NCBI GenBank assembly: GCA_963922205.1
Contig: CAWUHX010000226.1
Location: 124,001-188,000 of the forward strand
From: Romanomermis culicivorax
Lineage: Eukaryota > Nematoda > Enoplea > Mermithida > Mermithidae
Length of the DNA: 64,000 nucleotides
Reading direction: 5' to 3'
Positions 11,300 through 23,600 of this stretch are shown here, piece by piece; within the stretch, counting starts at the first letter, position 1; every line of letters begins with the position of its first letter. The notes below the pieces were generated by a model, which was given only the letters and a program-made list of their open reading frames with translations, was not told where the DNA came from and made no database searches. The position numbers and the translations under genes were made by a program.

Positions 11300-14200
11300 T
11301 CATTACGAGCAGTGTAGGTGCCGGTATACTTGGCATTCATGTTGTCATTCTGTTGCTATAGTGACCTGATTGGCTCTAGGATAAAGTGCTATGATGCATG
11401 ATACAAAGTCGGATATTTCAAGAAGGCTCACTCTAATTGATTTATGACGTCTCGCCAAGAACTTGCTCATTTTGCATAACGTGACTTTCAGTGGATAAAA
11501 GTTCTGTTGAAAGATTACATTACCATGATACCGTGTAAATAAATATGAGCAAGGCATACGAAAGGAGTCGCTGATACATATATACAACTCACCCATAAAG
11601 TTTTTGACCACACCAAAATAGATGTTTGACTCCAATCAAATTAATGATTTTCGAAACGCAATAATTGTTTTGGGTTAGAAGTTTTGCGTTAGAAGCGTTT
11701 CTCTGTGTTCTTGGGATGAATGGACTAGAGAGTCATTGGATTTTTAGTGATTCAGTGGCGCGATACACGTTTCTAGTGGTTCAGTACTAAAACTTTCGTA
11801 TCGAAGATTTTTAGGTCACAGCTTCTTTGTGTAATTTTTCTATACTCCATTCATTTTGAAATGATCGATACAGTGATCCGATGAATGCGGAAAAAATTAG
11901 TAAGTTTATCAGTGTAATTGGTGGAAAAAAATTTTTGTCGGTGACCAACAAGCAGAACAGCAGAAAATTTCCCTCAATGATTTGGTCATCTGCAGATAAC
12001 AGTTGATCACGTAACAAGGGTTACGGTGCCATTGATATGTAGGAGTGAGAACTGCAAACAATTGTTTTTGGTAACCTTCAAATGGAATTGCAATTTTTGT
12101 CTCAATTTGCAATTTTTTCTATTTTATTAACAACTTTGGTCATACTCGAATTTTTTAAAAACAAGATATGGGGAAATCACCGCAAAAATTATGATCCCAA
12201 ACAGACAGAAAGATGATTTTTCATTAGATATAATTCGACAGCAGTTGATTTGGGATTTTCGTGAGAGGATAAAATAATGTGATCAAATTAACTGATATTG
12301 TCACACTGATTATCCGAATCCGAAAATTGGCGTATCAGGGTCCGTATCAATGAAAACCTCCCTACAGGTAATGATTACCAAAAAAATGAACGCGATACTT
12401 TGGTTAGTGGATATGGATCAAAATCAATCACATTCATAGACAAAACTAATATCAAAAATCATTTGCAGTAGAACAAACAGACACGGCGTTTGGTTGTGAC
12501 GAATCACAGTCGTGCAAATGAACAATTTAGAGAACTTTTGACAGTCGTCGTGATGAGAAAATAATGTCGGATAATGTACGTGTTACTCCGAAAGTATTGT
12601 CGATCATCGATATGTCGCAATATTATGGCAAACCACGCTTCATATATATTATCAGAGAATTGGGTGATGCTCAATTGTGTAGTTCATCTGATTTCCGATG
12701 ATCCTCGTAGATATTCAAGAAGTAAGTGAGAAAAAATGGTATCTTTTTTACATCATCTTCATTCACAAAGGACACTCGTACGGTGGGGAATAGCTTACAG
12801 TTAATTCACGCATTGGTGGGAGTATTGTGAACTTGTTTTGAGAAGTCCATTCAGATCTTAGATGGTACTTTGAATATTTCAAGTTGTTATGTACTTCTGA
12901 AAAACTTTTTCTTCTCGAATTACAGTACATCCCCTGGATATTATGTCATGATTTTTCCCATTTAACTGAAAGTAAATAATAACTCAAATGGGAGACTCCC
13001 ATTTGACTACTTTTTGTAATTAATGAGTTAATCAGAATCATAATAAATCTGACGTCAGCCGATCTGCTCAGAGAAACATTTTGCGTTTTTCAACCAATTT
13101 TTTTTACTGTACTCAATTCTTCTAGTTTACCACTCTGTTCTGTCCGCTGTAAAATAAACCTAACTGCGCGACTATAATTACAATTACCATATCACTGATT
13201 CCCGCCTTCCACATAAAAATTTACAGCCGTGAGGAATTCTACACAAGTCCTAATCGTTCCTGTTATAACAAATTTTTGGTGTTGGAACTGTGACACATTC
13301 TTTTTCAATTGTTTTTCAAACTGTTGTCGTCACCATTCGCATTCCATAAGTATACCCAATATGTAAAAAGAAAATCGGTGAAAAAAATTTGACACCAATC
13401 ACATCTGCATGTGTTTGCGATTATTCTTGTGAAAGTAAAAAATGGAAAAATTTCTCATTAAAAAATTACGACTAGAAAAGCTGCTTCAAACTCCTCAAAT
13501 GTAACTCTAAGTTTATAAATTCGTCAATATATCTGGACTGTTAAACACTGAAATTTGGAAGAACGAAATTTTTAAGTAAAATATCCATAATAATAGGGTC
13601 TGATTTAGTAGGGCTTTTCCAACAAACATTGTCAAAACGAAGTCCTCGATTGATATTTTCTCAGCCATATGGGTACTGTCATTTTGTTATTGCTGTGATT
13701 TCCTGGAAACTTCTATTTCACATTTTATGGATCAATATTGCTAAAAAATTTTGAGTGACCTCTTTCTAATTCCGCTGGCGGATTGTGAGAACATTTTAGA
13801 AAGTCCAGGGGCCAGTTTCATCACAGACTTAAGCTTTAGCTGAGCTGCAAGTGAAGTATTGACACAAGGAAGCTGATCTTCCGATTTTTGCCGTATATGC
13901 ATGAGCATAATTGAAAATTCGTATTAAAAGTAAGACGTTCACAGTTCATGTAAATTGAACGTATTTGAACGGTCATTTTGGAAAATCGGACAAATTTTAA
14001 GTCTTCGTTCCGTATTAGTAGATTGAACAATTGTGCAAACACTTCTATGTTCAAAACATAATTTCAAAGAAGTGATCTTAGGAAAAGCAATATCGTAAAA
14101 TGTCATTCTTAAAGTAAAAGGTTTGATGAGTTCACTATGTCTGGCACTTGTTCACTATCATTATCTTTCTCTACGATCTAAAAATTAAGATATACGAGTA

Positions 14201-15600
14201 TGCCAGGAATTGCTCAGTCGGTCATTCACAAACAACATTCATTCTGCTTCTGTGATACTGCAAATATAGTACTTGCATCGATCACCAACAGATAGATACG
14301 TGAATGATTTACATATCCTAGCATCACAAGTATTTCAAGGAAAAAATCAATTGTTCAAACAAAATTGAGTCTCAAATTTTTCCGATCAATTTACCGTCAG
14401 CCATAGTTGATTTAGTTATCAGATTGTTATTCATCAGATGAAAAGTTTAATTTAATTGATCAACGTATTGTTTTTTATCAGTTTTTGGGGTATTTAGATT
14501 CCGGGAAACGATGCATTTTAGGGGCCGGTTGTCCCGGAAAACCACGCCTCTTTCCATCCACATTTTGCATAAATGATGTATTCAAACTACTAGCTTCAGG
14601 CAACGACCATTCCTTCGCACAGCGCCTACGTAATCAAAATTACGTCAGTTCACCCTTTCCCCATCCCAATTTGCCCATTTTCCTCTATCCACTTTCCTCT
14701 TTCTCTCCAGCTCTCTCAAAAATTTAGCAGCATTTTCGAGGAAAAAATGTTTTCCAATCTTTGAAGGGGTTTTGATTTATGCCTAACAATAGAATATGGC
14801 TTATCTATCTGCAGCTTATTCTATATACCTGCGGTATTCAGTATTAGCTAAGAATTTTTGGGTAGCTGCATAAATTCCACCCTCTTCGAGCCCTATATTC
14901 AGTTGTAGTTTTTATATGCCTATACGCACTTCTCCGGAAGATATAAGACTTCCTCCTAAATTCGAATTTTTCAGAATATTGACTTGTAGCTCGGAAAGCA
15001 AATTGCGTCGAGCCAGCCGAATTTTCTTCTGCTCGAGGAAAGTTTGTTTCTTACATTATTCTACGCTCCCTTCACTTTGTAACTCTTGTAGCTTCTTTGC
15101 TAGCATCGCACCCCCTAGAATCCAAAAGCATTCTTTCTCTCTATATCTAACTCTTTTGGGTTTATATGTAGAAGCTTCTGCTGCTTTTTCTCGTTCTCTC
15201 CCTCTTCTACCTGATTTTTTTGCTTCATAGAAAACGTCGAGGAATATAAGTTGGTTGAAAATTTTTTTGCTGTTTTTCCTGCATGTTACGTTAGTTTGTT
15301 ACGATTATAAGCAAAAATTTCCCAAAATAACCGGCCATAGAAGAATCCATTGCTGATGACCATATGTAAATTATTTTTCTTCGGATATACTTTTTCTCTT
15401 ATTTCCTTATCATTGTGTATATTTTATTCTTTGTTTAATATTGCCCGATTTTTCAGCCGATTAGATTTTCAAATATAATATTCATCCGGACGGATATTCT
15501 GCGATTTTCCGGCTAAAAAAGGAATAATTTCTTCGTAGGCCGCGAAATTATTTTTGGCGAATTTTGCATATTTCTGTGTGTATAAAAAATAATTTCCCAC
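11300..15600. other. Intergenic stretch without a recognised gene
   Basis: No frame in 11.3-15.6 kb looks like a conserved protein. A MITE end similar to 7266 lies near 11846. The part from 14500 to 15240 is richer in C and contains the palindromic word TACGTAATCAAAATTACGT near 14628-14646. Because it lies upstream of the myosin light chain gene, it may hold its regulatory DNA; that is inference. Confidence 0.4.
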
Positions 15601-15614
15601 CTTTAATTATAAAA

Positions 15615-17656
15615 ATGCCGGTTAAACCAGAAGGTGAGCCGGAAACTTCTCAGAAAAAAATCATTTTTTGTTGAAAATTGCTGTTCCATATTTTTAGACG
15701 CGAAAGAAACTTTCAGCTTGTACGACGATGAAGGTGACGGTAAAATCGACGGTTTGCAAATCGGCACGGTGGCCAGGGCCTTGGGAATCAAACCCACAAA
15801 CGCCATGGTACACAAAGCCGCCGGTACGGAGTACAAGAGGAAAGGTTAGGGGGAATACTTTTTCGCTTTCTGGAATTTCAAATCTGGTCATACAAGCTAC
15901 AAAACTGACCAGTAACTATTAGCTTTTAACCTGGGAGATCAGGACCATACTTCACAACTGATTTACTGCTGAGTTTGGCCAAAAATTAACTGGCTCTACT
16001 CTATTACCACAGCAATATAATTAATTACAATTGTTACATGCAAGTTTAGCATCAACTGATAAATCATCCAGTATTTTACTGAACTTTTTCAGGAATTAAC
16101 TAATATTCGAAACTGTGTTAAACTTACTGTGAGAAAATATTAAAACAAGCTGAAATTCCAAATTACTTTCCGGAATCATCTATTAGATTCCCTAATGTAC
16201 CGATTAGTGCCTTCCAATCATATATGGAGATCAATTGGATACTAAACTAATTATTTCTAACTATGTCAAAAATGGATATACACATTTCGAATTATGTTTT
16301 TGGATAGATCTCAACGAAATCTATAGATTGATCCCCAATTTACTACAACTATCTGGATAAAGTCTAAACCCCAAAACCTTCCGCACCATGTGCTTCTAAC
16401 GAAAACAACCTGTGTGCTCGTAGAATTTCAACGTCTGCCACTAGTTCGAACATTCTGATACGAGAACTTTCAGATTTGCACTATTTTTCGGCTGTTGATG
16501 CCTAGGGTAAAGGAATTAAATTCTGTAGGACAACATATTGACGGCTTTCTAGTTTTTGACAAAGAAATATTGAAATTTCTGATGTTAGAAAAATTTTATT
16601 CGGAATTGAATTGCCGACTTGTACAATAGGTTGAATTAAAATAGAACTTATTCTTCCAAGTTTCAGATATTTTATATGAATACCATCGTTTTCAATTAAA
16701 AATTAGCCTCGCTCACTATCAATTGTTGTTCAACATTAGGCTACAAGAAACAATTTCGTATTGGGTTAATCATTCCTCATTTGTAAGATGAATTGGAAAT
16801 CAATCAAAGGAGCAGTATTGTTGACCAGGAAGTTTATAGTTAGGAGACTATAATTTTATGACAATCTGCTAAAGTTTTTTATCCTTTTTTGATACATGGT
16901 AGTCGATGTAATTTGAAATGTATTTTACCATGATTTGTTACAGCAAATGGCCTGATCACGTCTAGAATTTTGATTCTTCCTTACTCATACTTGATGAGTT
17001 AATCCTTACATCTGAATGAACGTCAAAAGTTTTTGATTCTTTAACTTGATTCTTTATATTCTTTTTCATTAAACTTGAATAATAGAAAAAGTCTGTAACT
17101 TCATGCCATTCTTTAGTCTATAACATTCTTCCAAAAAACTATAAATTCGTGTTTTCAAGGTGAAAAAAGAATCACATTCGAAGAATTCTACCCAATCTAC
17201 GAACAATTGAGCAAAGAAAAGGAAGTGGGAACGTTCGCCGATTTTATGGAAGGTTTGAAGGTTTTCGACAAAGACGAATCGGGCAAAATTATGGCCGCCG
17301 AATTAAGGCACGTCCTACTCGCGTTAGGTAAAGAATCTATGGAATATTTGGTAATACGACATCAATCGTGGATTTTTTGACGTGACTGAGTTCTATAAAA
17401 TCGAAAAATATGTGCCAGTGGATGTTGATTAAGTTGGACTTCAAGAAAAAATGTATGCATTTTTAGGCGAACGATTATCAGCTGATGATGTAGACGAAAT
17501 CATGGATGGTGTAGCAGATCCCGAAGGCATGGTGAACTACAAAGGTAATTTTTTCGAAATATTCTTTTAACTAGACTCCTCATGAACATCGATGAAATTT
17601 TACGTTTTTCAGAATTCATCAACAAAGTTCTAGCAGGTCCGTTCCCGGATGAATAA
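15615..17656 (+). CDS. Essential (alkali) myosin light chain, five exons
   Basis: Exons are 15615-15633, 15698-15844, 17160-17327, 17467-17544 and 17613-17656. All introns are GT-AG and every junction splits a codon after base 1. The product is 151 residues, the normal length for this family. EF-hand 1 is degenerate (DDEGDGKID, residues 16-24, lacking the final Glu). EF-hand 3 is well formed ([12 protein letters not shown], residues 92-103), followed by [22 protein letters not shown], the classic essential-light-chain signature, and a C-terminal [18 protein letters not shown]. Essential light chains wrap the first IQ motif of the myosin lever arm in muscle or cytoplasmic myosin. The first exon codes only MPVKPE plus one base, a common layout in this family. 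Intron 2 is 1.3 kb. The frame is intact. Whether it is the muscle or non-muscle isoform cannot be told. Confidence 0.94.
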
Positions 17657-18807
17657 GTACCGATAAAACGACAACAGCAACAAAAAAAACGAAAAAACAA
17701 ACAGTGCCGGCTGGATATTTTGCCATAAAAAATTCACCATTTCTTTTTGAACATTTTTGTTTTTTTTTGGAAAATTCGACAAAAAAACTTTGATTACGTG
17801 ACTTGACGAGAAAACGTGCGAAAGTGGTGTCATATTTTCGAACGAAAAAAACCGTCAAAAATTCTGCTTTCGATCGTTTTCGCACGTTTTTTCCTTGAAA
17901 ATCGGTTCATGAAAAAACACTTCCTAGTGTTTTTTACGTTGATCGTCGAGTTTGCGGATGGATTATAATATACTATATACAATTTTTGGTTTTTTTCATT
18001 TTTTGCAGGCTTATTTTTTGATAATACTGTATTGTCCGCTCAACGTGTCGATAGCCTTTTGATTTATTCTTTCTTTTTCTGTAAAAATGATGACTTTCTC
18101 ACGTTTTTCCGGATAATGCTATTTTAGGTTTTCAGTTTTTAGTCTAATCCGTGGTTATTTTTCTTACCTTTCTTCTTAAATTTCATATTGTTTGCGGAAA
18201 ATGCATAAAACAGTATTCGTGCGATATTGTTGTTATTTTTCCTTCTGAATTTGGCGGTACTTCTGGTGGGATAAGCCTATTAATCCGTCTATCTAAAAGC
18301 CGAAATTTTGTGCATTTTTCTTCACCATTACCTCGAATGATGTAAGGGGCTGGCTAATCGAGCCTATTTTTTAAATGCTTGTTATAGAAGTACAAAAAAA
18401 GGCCAACATTATGTGAGAAAACTGAAGTGTTGAAAAGCTGACGCGACATGGGGAAAATATTAAAAAATACCGTTGTGTCCCGATACCTCGACTGTCCCGT
18501 TAACTCGACCGTCCCCTTACCTTGACTAATGTGTTCAAGTCCCGTTCAACGACCCGTGAATTTTTATGAAAAATACATTTTTTTGCTCTTACAGTTACCT
18601 CGACTGTGCTACGTATATTATGAATATCGATAACCTCTAATTGGTTTCGTTCCATTGTCGGCAACTTTCATGATCTTTCCGGTCAATGCTAATGTTTCAA
18701 TAGTCAAAGGATACATTGGGGCACAAAAATGGCTGCGATCAACTTCAGGATTGATAATTGTGTTGAGGCAACCTTTTCCCGCCACTCGGGGCTTCAGTAA
18801 AAGTTAG

Positions 18808-18880
18808 GCTCGGTCTGGGACTTGAACCCAGGACCTTGCGGCTACCGTCCGCATACTCTAACCAACTGAGCCAACCGAGC
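18808..18880 (-). tRNA. tRNA-like cloverleaf, anticodon GGT (Thr), possibly a SINE head
   Basis: The 73-nt reverse complement folds as a complete cloverleaf. The acceptor stem GCTCGGT/ACCGAGC has 7 of 7 pairs, the D stem is GCTC/GAGT, the anticodon stem TGCGG/CCGCA has 5 of 5, and the T stem CTGGG/CCCAG has 5 of 5 with loop TTCAAGT. Internal promoter boxes A (TGGCTCAGTTGG) and B (GGTTCAAGTCC) fit the pol III consensus. Two features are odd: position 33 is C instead of the near-universal U, and anticodon GGT is unusual for eukaryotic tRNA-Thr. No T-run terminator follows closely. Its place inside a repeat suggests a tRNA-derived SINE head or tRNA pseudogene rather than a working tRNA. Confidence 0.55.
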
Positions 18881-20045
18881 AGCGGGAAAGGCGCTCTCTT
18901 TTTGCAACAATTCGTAGTTGAGGTGGCTGCTTTGGCCACTCTCAACATTATTTTTGACTTTTGTTTTTCCTTTTTCGTCCCCGATTTTATCACAATTTCG
19001 ACACTGATACCAATCAGTAAGTTACCTGGTCGGCCAATCTAACTCATTAATTTTTCTGGAAAAGGTAGAAATGATTTATCTGAGTCGTACTTTCACATTT
19101 TAATAAATAAGTTCTTCTGCATTTTTGTATGGATGGACGTTGCTTGACCATAACCTTCCATGTGGGAAAAAATTCAAGTACAATCTTCTGCCCAGTTGGT
19201 TTCACCCCTATTCAGTGAAACATACAACAGCGATTCTCAAAACAGCGATTCTCAAAACAGCGAAGTATCAGAACAGATTTTCAAAACAACGAATTTTCAA
19301 AATAGTTATCTTCTGAATGAAAAAATTGAGATTGGGCGGGGTAGAAGTTTTGCTACATGGCCCATTTGGTCCTCCTTTTCGATCTGGAGGATGGTCGTCA
19401 CACATTTTGGCACCAATCACCAGATTTCTGACGTGGCTTTATTGCATGTGTTTTCAAGACATTACAGCTTTTTATTCTGGTTTGTTTATTATTCACAGAT
19501 CCACTTGCATGTTTTTTGTGTCTTTTATCTTTTATCGATTTATTTCTTTGAATATTCTTATTTTGTGCTACTTTTTGTATAATTTTTTCAGGCTATGTAC
19601 TTCTGTTCTATCTTTTACCTACTGTTTACTACATTATTTTACTTCTCATGTCTTTATCATTCGTTTTTTGTTTTGCCTTTACTGCTTAATTATTTTATTC
19701 ATTTCATCTTATTTGTTCGTTTCATTTTTTTATTTATTTGATCAATTTAATTTTTTTGCAACGCAATTATGCTGCCTACAAAACAACTGTTAATTTTTTG
19801 CTTTTGTTTTTTTTCAAACGTTCCGAAAAAATGTCTTTCTCACAAAAATTTTTGTGTGATTTTGGAATGGTCCGTTCGTGCATACCTACCGCAACTGCAG
19901 TACAGAAGCATGAAAAATTTAGATGGCCAAATGCAACTGAAAATAGAAAATCTAAACTAGCAAAAACGACTTTAATTTAAATAATTTGTATATTTATCAT
20001 AAAAGGATGTGCGTGTTTACTTTATGTAATGCATAGAAATTTTTA

Positions 20046-20205
20046 GTATTCGCTGTATTGAGATTCGCTCTTTTGAGAACCGCCGTATTGAGATTTCGCT
20101 GTATTGAGAATCACTGTATTGAGACTTCGCCGTAATGAGAAACGCTGTTTTGAGTCTCGCTATTTTGAGTTTCGCTGTTGTAAGTTTCGCTGTATTGGGG
20201 ACACG
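20046..20205. repeat. 15-bp minisatellite (TATTGAGATTCGCTG type)
   Basis: About ten degenerate 15-bp units. Because 15 is a multiple of 3, one frame from the ATG at 20135 reads as a hydrophobic pentapeptide repeat (AVLSL-AILSF-AVVSF) resembling a signal peptide. The copy at 38730-38890 is nearly identical, but its frame soon meets a stop. Confidence 0.8.
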
Positions 20206-21339
20206 CCGCCTAGTTCACGAGAAGTACGAACAAGCAGACGTTATTTCTGACCGAATATTGATGGTGTTGCGGGAAGCCCATGAGAAAATGATACGTTTTG
20301 TAAATTTAAGCTTGAAATTTCTTGTTACGTCACAACATAGTCGACATAATGGGACAGTCACAGCAATAGGATTTTTAATATTTTCACATACAACATTAGT
20401 CGAGGTAACGCGACAGTCGAAGTAACATGAACGGTTGTGGTAATGGGAAGTTTCCATTGTGTTATAACATTAGTCGAGGTAACGGCATGGTCGAGGTAAC
20501 GGGACACAATCGAAAATACAAACAAGTGCCAAAAATGGATGAAAAACTAAAACTAAGAAAATCAGCGAGATCGAAAGAAACGTTCAAAATGTGCCTACGG
20601 TAGAGCAAACATAGCATTGAGCATTCAAGAAATAGTTACTAATACTCATTTTTACTCACGTTATCACTTTTCTGACAAAGGAACTTTTTCCAGTAGAGTT
20701 TCTGAAATAATGGTGCCTCTAATAGCCAAAACCTAGCTGTGGAATGTTACACTTGCTGTTCGTCCCAGTGATCCTCATTTACACTAAAATTAGCACCAGT
20801 GTACTTAACAAAGTAAGTCTTCCCATACACGTGATATGAACAACCAAAGAAGCCCATAACATGCCAGTGCATCTAATAGAAAGGTATTTCTGAGAACTGT
20901 AGTATTGTTCATATGTTGAATGTATGCACACCTGTAATATTCTGAGATATTCGAGCCTAAATCTTAGCAAAGTTGGTCTAGATTGGTAACGGCATAGGAT
21001 CTGTTCATGAAAATGTGAACATGTGAAGTAATTTCTAATTTGTATGTGCACTAGTAAATCTAATCTTCCATATATTTGTATGTGTATATCGTAATAGCTG
21101 AGATCAAGCGTAGTAGGCAATCTACAAATTTTGCTTTCAATAAGGACCACCGTGAAGAACCCCGTAACATAACTCAGCTCGTGTCGGGAAATCGAATGCA
21201 TAATAACTTGTTGCATCAACTTCTAGCCAAAACGCTCGCTCGGTTGAGTGGGATGATCCAAGCTGTGAAAAATGTTGAATTGTGAGGTCAATGTGACAAA
21301 AAAGCACAATAAAGTCTCAAAAGTTTAATAATCACATCC

Positions 21340-21345
21340 TTTATT
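21340..21345 (-). terminator. AATAAA polyadenylation signal of gene A
   Basis: AATAAA on the - strand, about 92 bases past the stop of gene A. The equivalent signal for gene D is at 40022-40027. Copy E has AATAAG at this place. Confidence 0.5.
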
Positions 21346-21436
21346 AGCAGTACATCTCCTATTGAAAAAACATTTCAAAGGATTAGTGTATTGTCATTTA
21401 TATCTAATGGTCGCTTGTAGCTGAGCGGTGTCTTTT

Positions 21437-23513
21437 TCAATGTGGAACACCTGTTGCACCTTTCTGCTTATCGTTCCCCAAACTTTCAGGTTTGATTTCC
21501 ACGTTTTCTGGTTCCACTCGTCGCTGATATTCAATGTCGGTGTCTTTTCTCACGCGGTGAAACATATTGTTGCCGTTGTAGTCTGAATCGACGGTGCCGT
21601 CAGAATCTGTTTTTTATTTAAAATAGATCGAAAAATTAGATGATGTAAAATTAGAATTGATTTAAATACTTAAAAGGAAGTGCCAATCTGAATTACGTTT
21701 ATCGTAGAGTTTTGATCTTCTAGGATTCAAATAAATAGCTATGCATGCAAGATATAGATCATAATTCGATGGTGTGCAAAAAATGAATTTTTAGATTCCA
21801 CCTGTGTATTGAACTGTGTGTGGTGATATTTTAGGTGAAAATTTTCCAGTCCTTATCAACTCTGATTTCACATACTTTCTTTTCCGGCTGAATTTCTGAA
21901 CATCCCGAGAGCAAATCTTTTCGGTCTGTTATAATCATTCGTCGATTGATCATAGTCCCCCAGTCGTTTGCCGGTTGCAGATATCTGAAAAGTTTATTTT
22001 TAAAAAACGAAGGAAGTTTGAATTCGGCGCATCTGTGAGGCAGTTAGACAAACCGTACATCTCAATGGTACTTCTTGATTTTCGATCGGGATAATATACA
22101 GTATGTATCTTATACAATACCCTTAAATCGAAGATACAAAAACTTGAACTGCTACTCAAAGCGTTAGCACAAGCTTTAACAACAGAAATTTTTCTCAAAA
22201 ATTGTTCAGGGTTAGTTGGGTATTGTCTTTAATTTTTAGTCCTGCGTGATTTTAGCAGAAAAATTTAGCGGAAAAAAGTAAAATATAAAATATTACTGCT
22301 GATTTTCATTTGAACTAATCTAATCATCCAGAAAATTTTAGAGGCCGAGTGCTTCATTACAAAGTGGTCTGAAAAACAACTAGTTTAAACTATTATTTTT
22401 TTCTTTAAGCATGAGGCAAGTCGAAGTTCATATTTGTTCATGAAACTCTCGATTAGCTTTTTCCAGTCATCTATTCACGAAACTTTAGTCTTTATTGAGC
22501 TGTATTATGGGTTAATCAAACAAGAAAAATTTCTTTTTTGTGTGGTTCCTGAAACGATAACAAAAATTTCCGAGCAGTTGAGCTCTTCATTAATTGTTAT
22601 ATAAAACTAGTGAGGTTATGGCAAACTTCACTGTATCAACTGTTGTGAGTGCTAACAAGAAACTCATGTACTGTTTTTTTTTCAATTTTTTTCGAACAAA
22701 CCAAACAATGGAATGTCCTGCAGCTAAACCTCGAAATTAAGTGGTAAATGTATTCGATTTAGTGCCCTTGAACATAGCTTGTTAAAATGTTAAAACACAA
22801 AAGAGACATACAATAGAACAGTGATATAAGCCGTCTATCCGACGGTACCCGCCCTCTCGTACAACCTCTGATTCTATCATACTTCTTAAGAACTTAGAAG
22901 TTTTCTATAAAAACGATAGTGCTTTCCATCTTGCAGCAAGGAATCAGCAGTCACACAACTTTTGATTTTGACTAAAAAAGTAAAGCTATCCGTTCTTTTC
23001 CAGTACAATGCAAACTTCAGGTTGATGATTTAGGGGTAAAGAATAGAATTCACGCCATAGTACAGTCTGAAATGCAACAGAAGCTTTCTTAAAAACTTGA
23101 AAAATTTAAATTATCAGATTTAATTTACTGTTAATTTCTGGACTGAATATTTCAATTCCTACAGAGTATAATCATAAATTAGTGCATTTGATAGTTCATG
23201 TCATTATTTACAAACATTTCGAGAAAAACAGACTATATGCCTTATGCCCCATTTATGATGATTCAGTGATCAAACATTTCGGCGTCACGCCAGGAAGTCA
23301 GTTGAGGTAGTCTTATCTTTAGAATCTGCGAAAAAGATGGCCGTCGAGAAATTAACATCATGAAGGAACAATTTGTTGAATCAGGTCGATAAGCATTTCA
23401 CAGTCTTGAAATGACCTCGCCGAATCGATCCTTTCAGAAAAAATGGAATATAGTTCTCTTCTTACCATAAATAAGGCACACATAACAAAGATTAATGAAT
23501 TCAGATTCCTCAT
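21437..23513 (-). CDS. Novel secreted protein family, gene A (intact)
   Basis: Exons are 23466-23513, 21876-21984 and 21437-21606, with ATG|GTAAGA, TTTTCAG|, GAAA|GTATGT and AAACAG| junctions and consistent phases, giving 108 residues. Exon 1 plus the first codons of exon 2 form a signal peptide (LNSLIFVMCALFMISATG). Exon 2 carries the core [15 protein letters not shown], where RPKR is a furin-type cleavage site, followed by GMFRNSAGK. Exon 3 is acidic and polar, with further dibasic pairs (RVRK, QRR). There is no cysteine and no membrane segment after the signal. I recognise no family. It is one of five tandem paralogues, so it is probably a secreted prepropeptide or small secreted protein. 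It is the only copy whose ATG is three codons upstream of the others. Splicing is inferred from conservation between copies, not transcripts. Confidence 0.75.
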
Positions 23514-23580
23514 CGTGTAGAATAAAAATACCAAATAGCTGATCGTCCTTCGTACTTTTCATGCTTCAAAATCCTTCTTC

Positions 23581-23600
23581 CGATCACATATATAGGAATA
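23581..23600 (-). promoter_or_regulatory. TATA-type core promoter of gene A
   Basis: The - strand reads TCCTATATATGTGATC about 75-80 bases upstream of the ATG, followed by TTTTGAAGCATGAAAAGTAC, where transcription would start at the usual distance. The same block occurs before exon 1 of all five paralogues. An AT-rich conserved stretch continues upstream to about 23780. Confidence 0.5.

Larger units (their letters stand above)
18470..20508. mobile_element. Foldback-like element 1 with nested inverted minisatellites
   Basis: The outer arms at 18470-18610 and 20330-20508 are inverted relative to each other. Both are built of degenerate 17-bp units of the type TCGAGGTAACGGGACAG. Inside them a second inverted pair of about 15-bp units (TTTTGAGAATCGCTG type) lies at 19222-19305 and 20046-20205. 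Between these are a tRNA-like cloverleaf (18808-18880) and a T-rich stretch (19470-19780). Long inverted ends made of short tandem repeats are the hallmark of foldback-type transposons. No transposase frame is visible, so the element is probably non-autonomous. Confidence 0.6.
19597..21400. repeat. 1.8 kb segmental duplication, copy 1
   Basis: Nearly identical to 38280-40080 with an offset of about 18,682 bp. Differences are scattered single bases and tiny indels (for example near 20216, 20235 and 20283). It covers the right part of foldback-like element 1 plus the sequence running to the 3' flank of secreted-protein gene A. A more diverged third copy lies at 43680-44530. Identical 146-codon frames on the - strand (20779-21219 and 39461-39901) simply follow from the duplication. 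Confidence 0.92.

Noticed and set aside
17500..17885. Several - strand frames antisense to the last myosin light chain exon and 3' UTR
   Set aside because: Shadows of the + strand exon and a Lys/Phe-rich AT stretch; no independent support.
20779..21219. A 146-codon - strand frame repeated identically at 39461-39901
   Set aside because: The identity follows from the recent 1.8 kb duplication. The older third copy (43680-44530) breaks the frame, so there is no sign of coding selection.
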